Assembly (NCBI GenBank): GCA_034932685.1
Contig: JAYFOM010000026.1
Coordinates: 1 to 15,387 of the forward strand
Direction: 5' to 3'
Origin: JAQUCI01 sp034932685
GTDB lineage: Bacteria > Bacillota_I > Bacilli_A > Erysipelotrichales > Erysipelotrichaceae
Length of the DNA stretch: 15,387 bases
Each line of letters begins with the position of its first letter. Position 1 is the stretch's first letter. Below, in pieces: positions 15,093 to 15,387 of the stretch. The position numbers were made by a program, and so were the translations under genes. The notes beneath the pieces were generated by a model. The model was not told the DNA's origin and did not search any database. It was given only the letters and a program-made list of their open reading frames with translations.

Positions 15093-15109
15093 ACAGTCAT
15101 GATGACTGT
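15093..15109. promoter_or_regulatory. Perfect palindrome upstream of pyrG (possible operator)
   Basis: ACAGTCAT and ATGACTGT flank a single central base, giving 8-bp arms with perfect symmetry about 24 nt upstream of the pyrG start. It is not followed by a T-tract on the pyrG-coding strand, so it does not look like a terminator. It could be a dimeric repressor site or a leader hairpin next to the ribosome binding site; no known operator was recognised. Confidence 0.45.
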
Positions 15110-15217
15110 GCTATGCGTTTTTGGATACTAACTCGCTAAAATATAATATTAAAAGTAACATACCTATAATAAATGTCAATAACGAATTACGATTTATTGA
15201 AAGATAATCATCAAATA

Positions 15218-15245
15218 AAAAGATAGTCAGTAATAACTATCTTTT
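15218..15245. terminator. Terminator-like hairpin with T-tracts on both strands
   Basis: AAAAGATAGT (15218-15227) pairs perfectly with ACTATCTTTT (15236-15245) around an 8-nt loop, giving a 10-bp stem that ends in A/T runs on both strands. GC content in the stem is low, so it would be a weak terminator. It lies right beside the presumed insertion-sequence end at about 15248 and may shield pyrG from transcription arising in that element. The stretch from 15070 to 15247 holds no gene. Confidence 0.5.
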
Positions 15246-15247
15246 AA

Positions 15248-15387
15248 GGTTCTAGAATAATTGTTGGGGTGATGTCTAAAATATAAAAGGACATAAGAAT
15301 GAATATCCGATAAAATGGAGTTAGTTAAGACCATGAAAGGATAATCAACCTATGTCCCAAAACAATACTATCATAAGATTATTAGAA
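15248..15387 (+). mobile_element. Probable left end of an insertion sequence (ISL3-like)
   Basis: A segment beginning GGTTCT at 15248 and including T-T-G-T-T-G-G-G-G-T-G-A-T leads into a start codon at 15352 about 100 nt later. That layout (terminal repeat starting with GG, about 100-nt leader, transposase beginning M-S-Q-N-N) resembles ISL3-family elements as I recall them. The right end and target duplication are outside the window, so element and family are tentative. Confidence 0.35.
15352..15387 (+). CDS. N-terminal 12 codons of a truncated gene, possibly ISL3-type transposase
   Basis: From ATG 15352 the frame is open to the window edge and reads M-S-Q-N-N-T-I-I-R-L-L-E. A Shine-Dalgarno-like GAAAGGA (15335-15341) sits about 10 nt upstream. 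The short N-terminus resembles ISL3-family transposases, which often begin M-S-x-N-x-x-I-x-x-L-L followed by a conserved K-D-x-N-I. The confirming part is beyond the window, so this could also be an unrelated gene. Confidence 0.4.
   Translation, partial: MSQNNTIIRLLE

Noticed and set aside
15070..15110. Bacillota-type pyrG attenuator with GGG initiation
   Set aside because: The G run here is part of the ribosome binding site, and no terminator with a U-tract exists in the leader.
15174..15179. TTGACA on the minus strand as pyrG -35 box
   Set aside because: No acceptable -10 hexamer at 16-18 bp (the sequence there is ACTTTT); the pyrG promoter remains undefined.
1..15387. Use of the Mycoplasma code (TGA = Trp)
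   Set aside because: TGA ends the radical SAM and pyrG genes at family-appropriate lengths, and Trp is encoded by TGG.

Overview
The window reads as chromosomal DNA from a low-GC, Gram-positive-type (monoderm) bacterium of the Bacillota/Mollicutes neighbourhood. The base composition is strongly AT-rich, most genes have AGGAGG- or AAGG-type ribosome binding sites, and no outer-membrane pilus parts (PilQ, PilP) are present. TGA is used as a real stop (the radical SAM gene and pyrG), so the Mycoplasma/Spiroplasma code is excluded. I cannot name the genus from the sequence.

Layout. The left edge (1-83) holds the last codons of an IS3-family transposase, followed by a terminator-like hairpin. A two-gene plus-strand operon follows (233-2145): a spore-photolyase-like radical SAM protein and a SAM-dependent methyltransferase-like protein, overlapping by 4 bp. 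It ends in a bidirectional terminator shared with the convergent pilus genes.

From 2209 to 12011 lies a nearly complete type IV pilus locus. In the minus-strand reading direction the order is three minor prepilins (GspI/PilV-like, GspJ/PilW-like and a large GspK/PilX-like one), pilC, pilM, pilN, pilO; then, inserted on the plus strand, the prepilin peptidase pilD; then minus again pilB, pilT and a very short major-pilin gene with its own candidate promoter. Together these encode pilin maturation (PilD), an extension motor (PilB), a retraction motor (PilT), the platform (PilC), the cytoplasmic/membrane alignment complex (PilM-N-O), the main subunit, and a probable tip-initiating minor-pilin complex. 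This is a retractile type IVa-like pilus of the kind known from Clostridia. It is not a ComG competence pseudopilus, which lacks PilT and PilMNO.

The right part (12186-15069, minus strand) holds pyrG (CTP synthase) and, overlapping it by 17 bp, an M18 aminopeptidase. Upstream of pyrG is a perfect 17-bp palindrome. The right edge (about 15248-15387) looks like the left end of another insertion sequence, possibly ISL3 family, with the first 12 codons of its transposase. The locus is therefore flanked by different mobile elements, but nothing in the core shows transfer. No tRNA, rRNA or CRISPR array was seen.
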